A stretch of 27,919 nucleotides of DNA, from NCBI GenBank assembly GCA_031262265.1, contig JAISIB010000015.1, positions 1 through 27,919 on the forward strand. The letters are read 5' to 3'. Below the pieces are notes generated by a model that was given only the letters and a program-made list of their open reading frames with translations, made no database searches and was not told where the DNA came from. Numbering within the stretch: the first letter of the stretch is position 1; each line of letters starts with the position of its first letter. Shown here piece after piece: positions 1 to 8,890 of this stretch. This DNA comes from Prevotellaceae bacterium. Lineage in GTDB: Bacteria > Bacteroidota > Bacteroidia > Bacteroidales > Bacteroidaceae. The translations under genes were made by a program, and so were the position numbers.

Positions 1-317
1 AAGGCTAAGGTAGCTTGAAAGAAAAACGGCAGAGGAATCGTAAACGCGATTCCCGCCAATCCTGCGCCGATAAGAATTTGCATAGTCACAATCCACCAAC
101 GCTTGGTTTTCAGCAAATCCACGAACGGACTCCAGAAAGGCTTAATCACCCACGGCAAATACAGCCAGCTCGTATAAAGTGCTATGTCTGTATTGGAAAT
201 ACCTAACCTCTTGTACATAATTACCGAGACTGTCATCACAGCCACGTAAGGTAGACCTTCGGCCAAGTAGAGCGATGGAATCCACGACCATGGATTAGTC
301 TTCTTCGTCTTCTTCAT
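1..317 (-). CDS. AmpG-like MFS permease, N-terminal part (cut by window edge)
   Basis: Only the first 105 residues are present; the gene runs off the left edge. They read MKKTKKTNPWSWIPSLYLAE, then GLPYV, a membrane segment, YLPWVIKPFWSPFVDLLKTK and a second hydrophobic segment. The layout (xGLPY in helix 1, KPFWSPFVD before a basic loop) is that of the AmpG branch of the major facilitator superfamily, inner-membrane permeases that import anhydro-muropeptides. The ATG at 315-317 lies inside the end of the SpoIID gene, giving a 23-bp overlap that suggests translational coupling. It is the last visible gene of the eight-gene minus-strand operon. AmpG fits the NamZ/amidase/SpoIID context, but the substrate is inferred from family and neighbours, and another sugar MFS remains possible. 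Confidence 0.72.
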   Translation of the reverse strand, partial: MKKTKKTNPWSWIPSLYLAEGLPYVAVMTVSVIMYKRLGISNTDIALYTSWLYLPWVIKPFWSPFVDLLKTKRWWIVTMQILIGAGLAGIAFTIPLPFFFQATLA

Positions 318-1629
318 CATACAATAACTCTATATTCGCACCCACATAATAGTGCAATAATATTAAATCATACGGATATTTTTTTTCGCCCATTACGGCT
401 GCTCCTATTTGGCAAAGGCCTACACCGTGCCCCCAACCCGCTCCGTGAAGCAGGAACAGAGCCGGCAAGCCGTTTTCTTCGCCGCGTTTTTCCACGATAA
501 ACGCTGAACTGTATAAATGCGACGGGGAAAGCGTACGCCGAATTTCCAATTCTTTTCCGATAGTGAGCGTACGCTTCGTTCCGACTATCTTCAACTTATA
601 AAGACGACCGCTCGTACCACGAGCCACAGGAATCAAATCAATAATATCACCGAAATCTATACCAGAACGATTCCTAATCAATTCGGAAATCTCTGCTTGC
701 GTATACTTCACCGTCCAACGATAAAATTCGGTCGTTTCTTGATCGTAGTTGTTGAGTACCTGAGAAAGGATTTGCGGGTCACGCGTATTACAGAATGAGG
801 TCGGTTCGCTACGTATCCATTTTTCCACCTCCGCTTCGTCGCGAAGATCCGGCATAGTAGTCTCCGTCATGTGATCGCGCTTCCCAACCAAATACGGGTG
901 TGGCGTGTCTTCCCAACAAGTAGAGAATTCTTCCATTACTCCGCCGCAACTCTTCGAAAAACGGGCGTCGCAGATTTTTCCCTTATAAGTCAGCACCAAT
1001 CCACTAGTCTCGCTGACAGCCTGACGAACGATAGGCGTAGAAGCGCGCGTAATACCTTGATAACGCTGACAGTGGTCATCCGCACAAACATCAAAGCGCG
1101 TGTGATCTTCGCGGTCGTACCAACGAATCAGCTCGTCTGCTGTTTGTGTAAACGCGGAATAAGAATTATCCGCTTGATGTAGCTCCGTATTCTTCTGAAT
1201 CTGCGCCAGTAGCCAGCTGCGAGAGATGACAGCATGGGCTTTCAGCAGCTCCAGCGAGGCAGTGGCACTCATCTCAGAGGAGATAACGCTCACCAGATAA
1301 TCTTCTACCGAGAGAATATTGACAGCCGTCAGTTTTTCATTCTCCACGATGATTTTAAGAGTGCCTTGAAAGCGTTGATTTTCCTTTCGTTCCCAGTGAA
1401 AATCAATGCCGATAGTGACATCTTTCAATTCAAATACGCCAGCCTCTTCATCAAGAGGTTCGAAGAAGAGTTCCTCGTATGCGTTGCCGTTCCAAAGGAT
1501 TTTTCCATCGCTATATGCGACCGTTTGTTCACCGGAGATTTCTGTATCCTTTACCCGAAAAGGACTCAACAGCTCGAAATCGATACGCGGCTCAAACATA
1601 ATGCCTACCTGTACTTTGGGAATACTCAT
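295..1629 (-). CDS. SpoIID/LytB-domain protein, probable lytic transglycosylase
   Basis: 444 residues. The SpoIID core is clear: SVEDYLVSVISSEMSA around residues 107-122, with Glu119 at the position of the catalytic Glu of Bacillus SpoIID, then LELLKAHAVISRSWL, a Cys-rich stretch (DVCADDHCQRYQG, FSKSCGGVMEEFSTCWED) and the C-terminal signature GAGWGHGVGLCQIGAAVMG. SpoIID enzymes cleave glycan strands stripped of stem peptides. The N terminus (MSIPKVQVGIMFEPRIDFEL) shows no signal peptide, so the protein may work in the cytoplasm on imported fragments, which is inference. The acidic tail (YDEEDEED) is partly read by the downstream permease start. The start ATG overlaps the DUF4922 stop as ATGA. 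An amidase-enhancer-like role is the alternative. Confidence 0.88.
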   Translation of the reverse strand: MSIPKVQVGIMFEPRIDFELLSPFRVKDTEISGEQTVAYSDGKILWNGNAYEELFFEPLDEEAGVFELKDVTIGIDFHWERKENQRFQGTLKIIVENEKLTAVNILSVEDYLVSVISSEMSATASLELLKAHAVISRSWLLAQIQKNTELHQADNSYSAFTQTADELIRWYDREDHTRFDVCADDHCQRYQGITRASTPIVRQAVSETSGLVLTYKGKICDARFSKSCGGVMEEFSTCWEDTPHPYLVGKRDHMTETTMPDLRDEAEVEKWIRSEPTSFCNTRDPQILSQVLNNYDQETTEFYRWTVKYTQAEISELIRNRSGIDFGDIIDLIPVARGTSGRLYKLKIVGTKRTLTIGKELEIRRTLSPSHLYSSAFIVEKRGEENGLPALFLLHGAGWGHGVGLCQIGAAVMGEKKYPYDLILLHYYVGANIELLYDEEDEED

Positions 1630-2558
1630 ACTGCTACGTTTATTTGTTGTTCTTTTATTTGTTGGACGAATATTTGAAATTGTGCGCGGTCTATGCAGAC
1701 GTCTTGAAGAATTTGCCTCAAATCTACTTGCGTGAGCAACTGAAAATCTCGTTCTATCGGCGTAATTAAAACACCGCCCAAGTCAACAGCTGCAGGGCTA
1801 ACAGTGAATTGGCCTTCTCCTTGCCCAAAACAACGCGGCCGATGGCTTTTTCGCGGGAAAACGCATACCAGATAACGCCCGTTGATATACCACGCGAGAA
1901 TGTTCACCATTTCTCCTACTACTCTGTACACTCGGTCAAATAATTCGGCCAGATTATCTGCACTCGACGACGCCATTATTAACGCGTGCCGCAAATCTCC
2001 ATGCAAGGAAAACAGAGTCGCGTCGCCATTCCCTCGTACCAACGGAATATGAGGTCGTCGAATAATCTCTTGTTCTATGGGCAAGAACCCTTTATTCCCT
2101 GCTTGAAAATGCGCATGGTCGGGCGCAGAAGCTCCACAATTGGCGCCATTATAAAATACGACAAAGTCGGGTAGATTACGAGCGAACTCCAACATGTCGC
2201 CAAAGCGATTCTCAATGCGCTGCCCTATATGTCGCTGATCAATAATAGTCAAATGACGAGGAAATATAGGGTAAGGATTAACCAATACGGTATAATGTCC
2301 TAAACAATCTATGCCTTGCTGTTCTGCCGGACGATTGGCTGCACATAGAAAACACGGCCGCTGACGAATCACGGTGGTATCCACATTAGCTGCCGACGAG
2401 CGTATACGCTCAGGATTGTATTGCAGCCGAAAAGTATAACCATCCACATCGAAAGTTCGTATCTCCGTGCGCCGAAGCGCCTCGTAATTACGAGCTGCCG
2501 TCTCCCATTCAGCAACTTGGGCAGCAAAAAGAGCACTTATTTTATCGTTTAATCTCAC
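1626..2558 (-). CDS. DUF4922 protein, HIT/GalT-like nucleotidyltransferase or phosphorylase
   Basis: 310 residues, cytosolic, starting with GTG that shares one base with the upstream GT2 stop (TAGTG). Visible motifs are a CxxC pair (RPCFLCAANRP, Cys69 and Cys72), GHYTVLVNPYPIFPRHLTI near residues 87-105, and NCGASAPDHAHFQAG at 140-154. The last contains the HxHxQ triad (His148, His150, Gln152) of the GalT/HIT superfamily, where the middle His forms a nucleotidyl intermediate. The nearest functional models are galactose-1-phosphate uridylyltransferase and GDP-sugar phosphorylases such as VTC2. By context it may make or break a nucleotide-sugar from recovered murein sugar, which is inference; the exact reaction is unknown. 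Confidence 0.8.
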   Translation of the reverse strand: MRLNDKISALFAAQVAEWETAARNYEALRRTEIRTFDVDGYTFRLQYNPERIRSSAANVDTTVIRQRPCFLCAANRPAEQQGIDCLGHYTVLVNPYPIFPRHLTIIDQRHIGQRIENRFGDMLEFARNLPDFVVFYNGANCGASAPDHAHFQAGNKGFLPIEQEIIRRPHIPLVRGNGDATLFSLHGDLRHALIMASSSADNLAELFDRVYRVVGEMVNILAWYINGRYLVCVFPRKSHRPRCFGQGEGQFTVSPAAVDLGGVLITPIERDFQLLTQVDLRQILQDVCIDRAQFQIFVQQIKEQQINVAV

Positions 2559-4057
2559 TACTCGAAGTTTTCGTTCAATCTTTCTGCATTTTCCTTATTC
2601 AAATCGATACGCGCCTGTAGCTCCCATGTACGTATGCGATCTTTATAAAGATTGTGTGCATTTTGCTTGTTAATATCTAATGCCGCGTCCGAGTTATCCG
2701 CCCAACGGCGACACATATAAACAGGCGTGTAGACACGACCTATTTGATAGTAGCGCGAGAATGCCAGCCCAAGCGCATAGTCTTCACCGTAGCTTGTATT
2801 GGGAACTTTCAACTCCCTCAGTACCGGCGTATAGAATGCACGCGGCGCGCCCAAGCCATTAATACGCAAAGCGTTATTACGTCCGTTCTCCGGCGTCCAT
2901 TCTCTGTGGTCAATGATTCCCGGCGGTATCTCATTGAAACCAAAATCTGTCATTTGATACGTTCCGACTACCATGGCACAATGCTGCTCGTAAAAAGCAT
3001 CCACCATCGTTTGCAATGTATTCTCATCTTTATAAGTATCATCGATATCTAATTGAACGGCAAATTTACCACACTTCGGATGATGTACACCCATATTCCA
3101 ACAGCCGCCAATCCCTAAATCTTGTCGTTCCGGAATAATATGTATCACTCGTTCATCGTTCGTATAGCGACGAATCGCTTCGGTTGTTCCATCGGTCGAG
3201 TGATTATCTATAATAATCAGATTATAACCAAAACTTGTCTTTTGTTGTAGTACCGACCAGATAGCATCTTCGATGGTGCGCACACGATTGCGTACGGGAA
3301 TGATTACCGAAGCTTCCATCGGGAAAGTTCCTTCATCGAACGCAATAGAAGAAAAAGTCGGTTGCAAGTAGCCTCCTATTTCTTTCAAATGCTCTGTACA
3401 AGCTTTCTCCATTTCAACTTGTACTCCCCTGTTTTTCGGATTCACATAATCGAATAGTTTTTCACCGCTCTCACGTGTATCGTGTTCTACTTCGGTGTAT
3501 AGGTACTCGTTGATATGCACTAAACTGTGACGTTGCGAAAGACGCAGACGCAAAGAATACAGTCCGGCGTATTCGTAGCCTTCATCTACTCGACGCGCTG
3601 CTTGATAAAAAGCATCGGTATTGAACAACATCACCGATCCGAAATCAAAATCATCGCGCAAACTGCCAAATTGATAGTCAATCACCGGCGCGTCTTGTTT
3701 CTTATCAACACCTTCCCGAATCTTGTAGTGATCGGCGTAGACCATACCGGCTTTGCTCATTTCCTGAATCGAAATCATCCGTTCCAACGCAAACAATCCC
3801 AATTCGAGCGTCGAATATTGTGTGTACAACAGCGTAAAGTGAGCCATCGCGTGTTGCGCAATAGCTTTCATGGTTTCTCCCGAGTTCAAAGAAGGAACGC
3901 GTATCACTCTACAATCGTTAATTTCTTCTGTTTCCGCTTGGTTTACAGAGAGCAGATAAATCTTGTCTACGACTTTGATTTCACGTAATCCTTTAATAGT
4001 TTTTGCTACCTGCGCTTCATTCATATAAGGAATGAAGCAGTCAATCTTTTTTGCCAT
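2558..4057 (-). CDS. Family 2 glycosyltransferase with two GT-A-like halves
   Basis: 499 residues, no signal peptide and no membrane segment, so probably cytosolic. The C-terminal half (about 245-460) is a standard GT2 domain: EASVIIPVRNRVRTIEDAIW, then LIIIDNHSTDGTTEAI, LGIGGCWNMGV and the metal-binding QLDIDD near 335-340, with an acceptor-side GEDYALGLAFSRYY around 424-437. The N-terminal half (1-235) looks like a degenerate second copy of the fold: IDCFIPYMNEAQVAKTI, NSGETMKAIAQHAMAHFTLL and a VYADH motif at 106-110. The donor and acceptor are unknown. It sits 4 bp after the metallophosphoesterase gene and runs directly into DUF4922, so the two probably share a pathway. Confidence 0.85.
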   Translation of the reverse strand: MAKKIDCFIPYMNEAQVAKTIKGLREIKVVDKIYLLSVNQAETEEINDCRVIRVPSLNSGETMKAIAQHAMAHFTLLYTQYSTLELGLFALERMISIQEMSKAGMVYADHYKIREGVDKKQDAPVIDYQFGSLRDDFDFGSVMLFNTDAFYQAARRVDEGYEYAGLYSLRLRLSQRHSLVHINEYLYTEVEHDTRESGEKLFDYVNPKNRGVQVEMEKACTEHLKEIGGYLQPTFSSIAFDEGTFPMEASVIIPVRNRVRTIEDAIWSVLQQKTSFGYNLIIIDNHSTDGTTEAIRRYTNDERVIHIIPERQDLGIGGCWNMGVHHPKCGKFAVQLDIDDTYKDENTLQTMVDAFYEQHCAMVVGTYQMTDFGFNEIPPGIIDHREWTPENGRNNALRINGLGAPRAFYTPVLRELKVPNTSYGEDYALGLAFSRYYQIGRVYTPVYMCRRWADNSDAALDINKQNAHNLYKDRIRTWELQARIDLNKENAERLNENFE

Positions 4058-4061
4058 TATA

Positions 4062-5873
4062 TTATCTCTCTTTTATTGTTAACAATCCAACTTCTCCGCC
4101 CGACGCTGTAAATAACACCTGCCGACCGGACAAAGGCAGCACCGTATTGATCAATGCATTTCCTACCTTATGTTTCCACAAGACACGGCCGGTCATCGCA
4201 TCCAGACCGAAAAGTAATCCGCCTTTCGTGCTTCCGAAAACAACGCCGTCTTTTTCTAACGGCATGGACGGCGCATGTTCGTAGCCGAAGCCTACATTTG
4301 AAGCCCACAACTCACGCGGTTCATTTCCCCGCGTAGCATAGCAAACTATACTATCGTTCATCGTCTTACTATATACGCGTTCGTTATCCTCGGATAAACC
4401 GATAGTTTCGCGTACCATAGATTGAAAAGTACGCCACACGGTTTCTCCCGTAGACAAATCTACGGCAGTCATCGCACGCTGAGGGTCGGTAATAAATACT
4501 TTCCCGTGCGCAGCTACCGGCCAGACCGCAGCAGGCGAATAATGCATACGCGTTAGTCCGCCCGTCCATTTCCAAACTTCGCGGCCGGTCGTTTTATCCA
4601 GTGCGTAGAGGGTATTATCCCATGCGCTGAATATGACTTTGTCCGACGTAAGCAGTGGCTTCGTCTCAATATATCCTCGTATACCGGTATATGCCCAACG
4701 GATTTTTCCGGTACGAACGTCAATCGCACGGAAAGTAGAGTCGCTGGCTCCGATATATGCGGTACTATTTTCAATACTCACGGCTCCAAGCACCGGTTCG
4801 CGTGCAGCTACTGTCCATTTCAGACTTCCATTTGTAGCGTCCAAGCCGTAAATGTGTTTGTCCGCCGAACCAAAAACAACGATTCCATCGGAAGAAACAG
4901 CCGGCGTACCTACGATACGAGCTTTAGAGTGGAAGTTCCATTGCTTTTGCCCATCGGCAAGCGCATAACACGTCAAGGTACCTTGATCATCGCCTACAAA
5001 AACCTTATCGCGCCATACGACAGGCGAAGAATATATGCCGACGCCGGTATGCAAAAGCCAAGTTTCCTCCACATACGGGTAGACAGGGACAACAGCCCAC
5101 TCTCTGGGTTTTCCGCCAATCAATTGTTCGCTGACAACCATATTATCTTTTCCGACTTCTACGATAGAATAACCGCCGACCGGCTCTTCGGCACGCAAAG
5201 TAGAGCGGCAAAGGATACCGGAAATCCCGTCATACGAAAGTTGGCGGTCGCTATGATAATGCCCGCCGATAAATGTCAGAATATGATAAGGCCTTACTTC
5301 TTCTATCAAATCGCGCCAATTATCTACGTCACCGTCTTGTAACGGATAATGCGTCACTAAAATCACCGGCTGCTCTTTGCCGGCCGCTTCCAAGCGTTGT
5401 TTGAGCCACGTAATATCTTGCGGAGGAACATGACCGTCGGCCATCCGCATAAAAGGACCTGTGTTGAAGCCCAGAAAAAGGATGCCGTCGTGCTCAAACT
5501 CGAATCTCTCGCTACCGAATATCTCGCTAAATGCCGTTACGCCCGATGCGCTCCACTTTGTCTCATGGTTGCCGGCCACGGCATAGTAGGGAATTTTTAA
5601 TTCATCCAAGAGTTGTTTCGCGCGCATTAGAGAGGCACGGTCGCCGCCTTCGGTCAAGTCACCCGTAACAAGTACGAAATCCAATCCGTCGGTCAGATTA
5701 ATCTGTTTTACGGCTCGCTGCAAATCTTCCACAGCTGTCGTCCCTGTCGTAATATGCAGGTCTGTCAGTACGGCAAAGCGAAATTCTTGTGCCTGCACTT
5801 GCAGTGCAAATAGAAGCCCCAAACATCCGATTATAAGCGGCTTTGTTATTTTATTATCAAACGCAGATTTCAT
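4062..5873 (-). CDS. Exported calcineurin-like metallophosphoesterase with PQQ-type beta-propeller
   Basis: 603 residues from ATG 5873. An in-frame extension to 6020 exists but lies inside the amidase gene; the chosen start has GAGG 7 nt upstream and opens a signal peptide (MKSAFDNKITKPLIIGCLGL, cleavage near VQAQ). The phosphoesterase domain (about 30-250) has all expected metal ligands: TDLH (Asp38, His40), GD at 71-72, GNHE at 101-104, THYP (His175) and GHYH at 204-207. Residues about 270-600 form a beta-propeller of PQQ-like repeats (GTLTCYALADGQKQWNF, HIYGLDATNGSLKW, TLYALDKTTGREVWKW). Probably periplasmic or surface. The phosphate ester substrate is unknown; teichoic-acid-like, lipid or nucleotide esters are all open. 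It lies 38 bp after the amidase gene. Confidence 0.86.
   Translation of the reverse strand: MKSAFDNKITKPLIIGCLGLLFALQVQAQEFRFAVLTDLHITTGTTAVEDLQRAVKQINLTDGLDFVLVTGDLTEGGDRASLMRAKQLLDELKIPYYAVAGNHETKWSASGVTAFSEIFGSERFEFEHDGILFLGFNTGPFMRMADGHVPPQDITWLKQRLEAAGKEQPVILVTHYPLQDGDVDNWRDLIEEVRPYHILTFIGGHYHSDRQLSYDGISGILCRSTLRAEEPVGGYSIVEVGKDNMVVSEQLIGGKPREWAVVPVYPYVEETWLLHTGVGIYSSPVVWRDKVFVGDDQGTLTCYALADGQKQWNFHSKARIVGTPAVSSDGIVVFGSADKHIYGLDATNGSLKWTVAAREPVLGAVSIENSTAYIGASDSTFRAIDVRTGKIRWAYTGIRGYIETKPLLTSDKVIFSAWDNTLYALDKTTGREVWKWTGGLTRMHYSPAAVWPVAAHGKVFITDPQRAMTAVDLSTGETVWRTFQSMVRETIGLSEDNERVYSKTMNDSIVCYATRGNEPRELWASNVGFGYEHAPSMPLEKDGVVFGSTKGGLLFGLDAMTGRVLWKHKVGNALINTVLPLSGRQVLFTASGGEVGLLTIKER
5836..5861. 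repeat. 26-bp exact copy of an intergenic repeat inside a signal-peptide coding region
   Basis: Positions 5836-5861 match 25661-25686 base for base. The 3' half (TTATTATCAAA) is the AT-rich half of the repeat units at 15591-15651. Here it encodes the signal-peptide n-region of the metallophosphoesterase (SAFDNKITKPL). A short CCTCGTATCT motif, also found in the tandem repeat at 25641-25661, lies just upstream at 5879-5888. Confidence 0.75.
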
Positions 5874-5911
5874 TTTTTCCTCGTATCTAAATTTGCTATC
5901 ATACTCGATTA

Positions 5912-8890
5912 TTAATTCTTTGGTGCAGATTGTTCTGCGAAGAAGGCTAAAATGCTTTGCATCAATTGCTTCTTTGCCTCGTCCGAACGGATTGATTCGA
6001 AGGGGAAGCCAAGTATACATGTATTATGGGTTTCTCCTTTCGCTACGATACCGGCACTAAGGTTATTTTCGGCATAGCGCAAGAAAGTATGTCCGAGCGT
6101 ATCAGCAGGCTCAATAGCGTCGGGAGATTCCACGACGTAGCTTGTGTCGTTAAGTGTGTTGTAGTAGTCTATTATTCCGGTAAATACGTCGTGCGGCGTA
6201 GTCACGCTTTTCACTTTGCCACCTACTGCGGCTTGGTCTACACGCCATTTGTATTTCAATATCTGTGTCGCGAAATCTTTATCCCGTTGGTTAGCGCCCT
6301 CATTATCCCACAAATCAGAACCGACATAGGCGCCGGATACAAAAACATTCCCTCCGCGTTTACAATACGACGTCAGTCGCTCTTGCATAGCGTCGGTAAA
6401 TGTTTTAAATTGCAGAGGAACAACGCCTCCGCGACCTATTTTTGTTTGTCGTTCCTTACCTAAAATAAAATCCACTACGGGATAATCATCCAGCGTAGCA
6501 TGTCCGCTCTCTACCGCTTCGTCGGAAGCGGACACAAACGAGTAGCCGGAAGCCAAAATAGCTTTCCCGTGTACGGAAGGATAGTCGAACGTATTACCGG
6601 CAATGACCATCGTTTCATAGTTGCCCCAGCTATCTCCGAATCCCGAAGCGTCATCGTCCATCCACGGTACGGAGCGACGAAATTCCTTCATGCTACCAAT
6701 ATAACTAATATCCGTTTTATCGGGAACGCCGTGATCCTTCACATCCAGAAAACCGGCGATTCCATCGGAAACGAAGTCGGCCGGTGCACTAATACGATCA
6801 AATCCGTTTACTACCATGACAGTTCCTTTTTCGTTGAAAGCGCGTGCGGTTGACAATATCTCCGAAGGGAAACTTTCTCCGCCGTCATTCAATGCTGCCA
6901 CCTTGAAGCTGTATATTTGCCCGCGTCCGATCGTCGTTGCGTAAGATGTTCCTTTTACTACCACGCCATTGTCGAAATCACCCTCGCCCACTCGCGTATA
7001 TACTATGTATCGGTCTGCTTTTGCAGTCGGTTCAAGCGGATCTTCCACAGGTTGCCATGTTAACTCCACCTTATTATCTACGAAACGCAACGCAAAATGA
7101 TCTACAGGCAAAGGTTGTACGACGTAGTCTTGCTTATATTGCGATGAGATAAACTGCAATACTCCTTTATATATAGAGCGTGCTACCGTGAAACGGAAAC
7201 GCGGATCAAGACCGTAACGCATATCTGCAAAGTTCTGGTGCGACAAAAGTTCCAAGAGCATGGCGGGCACACGAGGAACGCGTGCTTCGAAATACGAAGA
7301 ATTCCACATACCGCGACGACTCCACTCCGGCTCATACAATGCGCGAATATCATTCACAATTTGTGACTGCACCAAATCCGTCAGGTCGCGCGCCAGATAA
7401 CGCGAAGCCCCGTTCGCATACACACCGCCTTCGGTACGCGTCATGAATATGCCAAGCGTACCAATAATAGAATCATTCGGCGTCGTGCCTGCATCGGAAT
7501 GGAAAGCAAGCGACATATCTATCGGAATACCTAATCCTGTGGCGCGCGGATCAACAGATGAACCGCCTGCCAAGTAGTTTACCCACACACCACGCGAGCG
7601 ATAATCATCGGTATAGTCGTTTACTCCGCCACTTTGCGAGTAAATGCTGTCCGGGAAACCCGCCCATTGTAGCCAGTAACGAGACCCTTCTGTAAAGCGA
7701 GGATATCCGCTAATTTGTTCGGGAACGCCTTCCATACCGCGAGCGATATTGCCGTATCCACCACCTATTTTAATAGCATCGGCAGTGACTACTTGACCGG
7801 CCTTTCTGGTTTTATTGCTTAAAGTGACTTTATTCTCATTACTCTTCCCTTCGTCAAACAAGAAAGTTCCCAAGTAAATCCACGTACCGCCGCCCATGCG
7901 TTGGTTAACGGCAAACTGCGTAGCACCCCCTTGATGGTGTACGGTGTAAATAGCATCGGGTGCACTGTTAGGTAGTGTGTGATAAGAAACATAAACGGCG
8001 TAACGTCCGGTCTCCGGAATCTCCGGTAACCATTCCGCAGTGCTTTCATTTCCTTTCTTAATTGTTTCCACCGCACGGAACGTGCCGTCACAAAATGGAT
8101 TGTGCATTTGCTGATACACTTGCTGCTTATACGCAAAACCTGCATCAGTGCCCGTTTGCCACAAGCGGTCTCCGTCTTGCTCCACATAAAGGGAAGCATC
8201 AAATCCGCCGTCGTTATCTACAATTACTTCATGTGTTTGTATATCTCGTTCACGTGGAATGAGCACATTAGCTCCCGCGTTCTCCAACATCGGAATCAAG
8301 TAGGGCAAAACATAGCTTTGCGTGTACAAGTCTTCTACCGTTTGGAAAATACGAGCGCGTTGCCACTCCCATCGTTGGAGTTTCGGCTCAAAATAGAATC
8401 CGTGACTCTGCCACAACGCAATGTGCTTATGCAATAATCCCGCTTTGGGTTCATACGGAACCGAGAGACGCGTGACCAATGCTTCCTTATTGTTGCCGGG
8501 AGCAAAGGTTAGTTTCTTATCGCGCTTGGAACGCAACGCCTGCGGTATTAGCATTTCAATAGGTTGCCCGTCGGTTATGAGTTGCAAGTCATAAGATTGC
8601 AGTTGTGACGGCAACATGTGACGTATGGCTTCGTAAATTGTAGCGACTCCTGCTTCGCGAAACGGAATATAGGAGGCGTACTCATTTGCAAAGAGCTGGA
8701 GCGTCTTTCCGCCGTTCACAGAGATAGAATCTATTGTGATCGGTGCCACTCGAATCTCGCGACGCGCGAATTCCGTTAGATATTTCCCTATTTGATCGCG
8801 AGTTTCGGGAGATACCTCTTGCGACATTGCAACCTGTGAGGGCAGGCTGCATGTCGCAAGCAAGATAAAAATGAAATGAAAGTTCCTCAT
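5912..8890 (-). CDS. Secreted N-acetylmuramoyl-L-alanine amidase (Amidase_3) with fibronectin type III domain, xanthan-lyase-like
   Basis: 992 residues with an N-terminal signal peptide (MRNFHFIFILLATCSLPSQV). Zinc-amidase signatures are split by an insert: SHGFYFE (His163), RIFQTVEDLYTQ (Glu186), then after about 270 residues DMSLAFHSDAG (His464) and VPAMLLELLSHQNFADM (Glu547), matching the terminal catalytic Glu of Amidase_3. The insert at about 230-380 looks like a beta-sandwich carbohydrate-binding module (GRYAVYVSYH, WIYLGTFLFDEG). Residues about 595-680 form a fibronectin type III domain (KVELTWQPV, YIVYTR, YSFKVAALNDGGES). The C-terminal 300 residues include GGNVFVSGAYVGSDLW, a Rossmann-like unit I cannot assign. 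It removes stem peptides from murein, complementing NamZ. Such proteins are often annotated xanthan lyase. ATGA overlap with the symporter stop. Confidence 0.85.
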   Translation of the reverse strand: MRNFHFIFILLATCSLPSQVAMSQEVSPETRDQIGKYLTEFARREIRVAPITIDSISVNGGKTLQLFANEYASYIPFREAGVATIYEAIRHMLPSQLQSYDLQLITDGQPIEMLIPQALRSKRDKKLTFAPGNNKEALVTRLSVPYEPKAGLLHKHIALWQSHGFYFEPKLQRWEWQRARIFQTVEDLYTQSYVLPYLIPMLENAGANVLIPRERDIQTHEVIVDNDGGFDASLYVEQDGDRLWQTGTDAGFAYKQQVYQQMHNPFCDGTFRAVETIKKGNESTAEWLPEIPETGRYAVYVSYHTLPNSAPDAIYTVHHQGGATQFAVNQRMGGGTWIYLGTFLFDEGKSNENKVTLSNKTRKAGQVVTADAIKIGGGYGNIARGMEGVPEQISGYPRFTEGSRYWLQWAGFPDSIYSQSGGVNDYTDDYRSRGVWVNYLAGGSSVDPRATGLGIPIDMSLAFHSDAGTTPNDSIIGTLGIFMTRTEGGVYANGASRYLARDLTDLVQSQIVNDIRALYEPEWSRRGMWNSSYFEARVPRVPAMLLELLSHQNFADMRYGLDPRFRFTVARSIYKGVLQFISSQYKQDYVVQPLPVDHFALRFVDNKVELTWQPVEDPLEPTAKADRYIVYTRVGEGDFDNGVVVKGTSYATTIGRGQIYSFKVAALNDGGESFPSEILSTARAFNEKGTVMVVNGFDRISAPADFVSDGIAGFLDVKDHGVPDKTDISYIGSMKEFRRSVPWMDDDASGFGDSWGNYETMVIAGNTFDYPSVHGKAILASGYSFVSASDEAVESGHATLDDYPVVDFILGKERQTKIGRGGVVPLQFKTFTDAMQERLTSYCKRGGNVFVSGAYVGSDLWDNEGANQRDKDFATQILKYKWRVDQAAVGGKVKSVTTPHDVFTGIIDYYNTLNDTSYVVESPDAIEPADTLGHTFLRYAENNLSAGIVAKGETHNTCILGFPFESIRSDEAKKQLMQSILAFFAEQSAPKN

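Noticed and set aside
5874..6020. N-terminal extension of the metallophosphoesterase frame to 6020
   Set aside because: It overlaps the amidase coding end and hides a good signal peptide; ATG 5873 has GAGG at proper distance.
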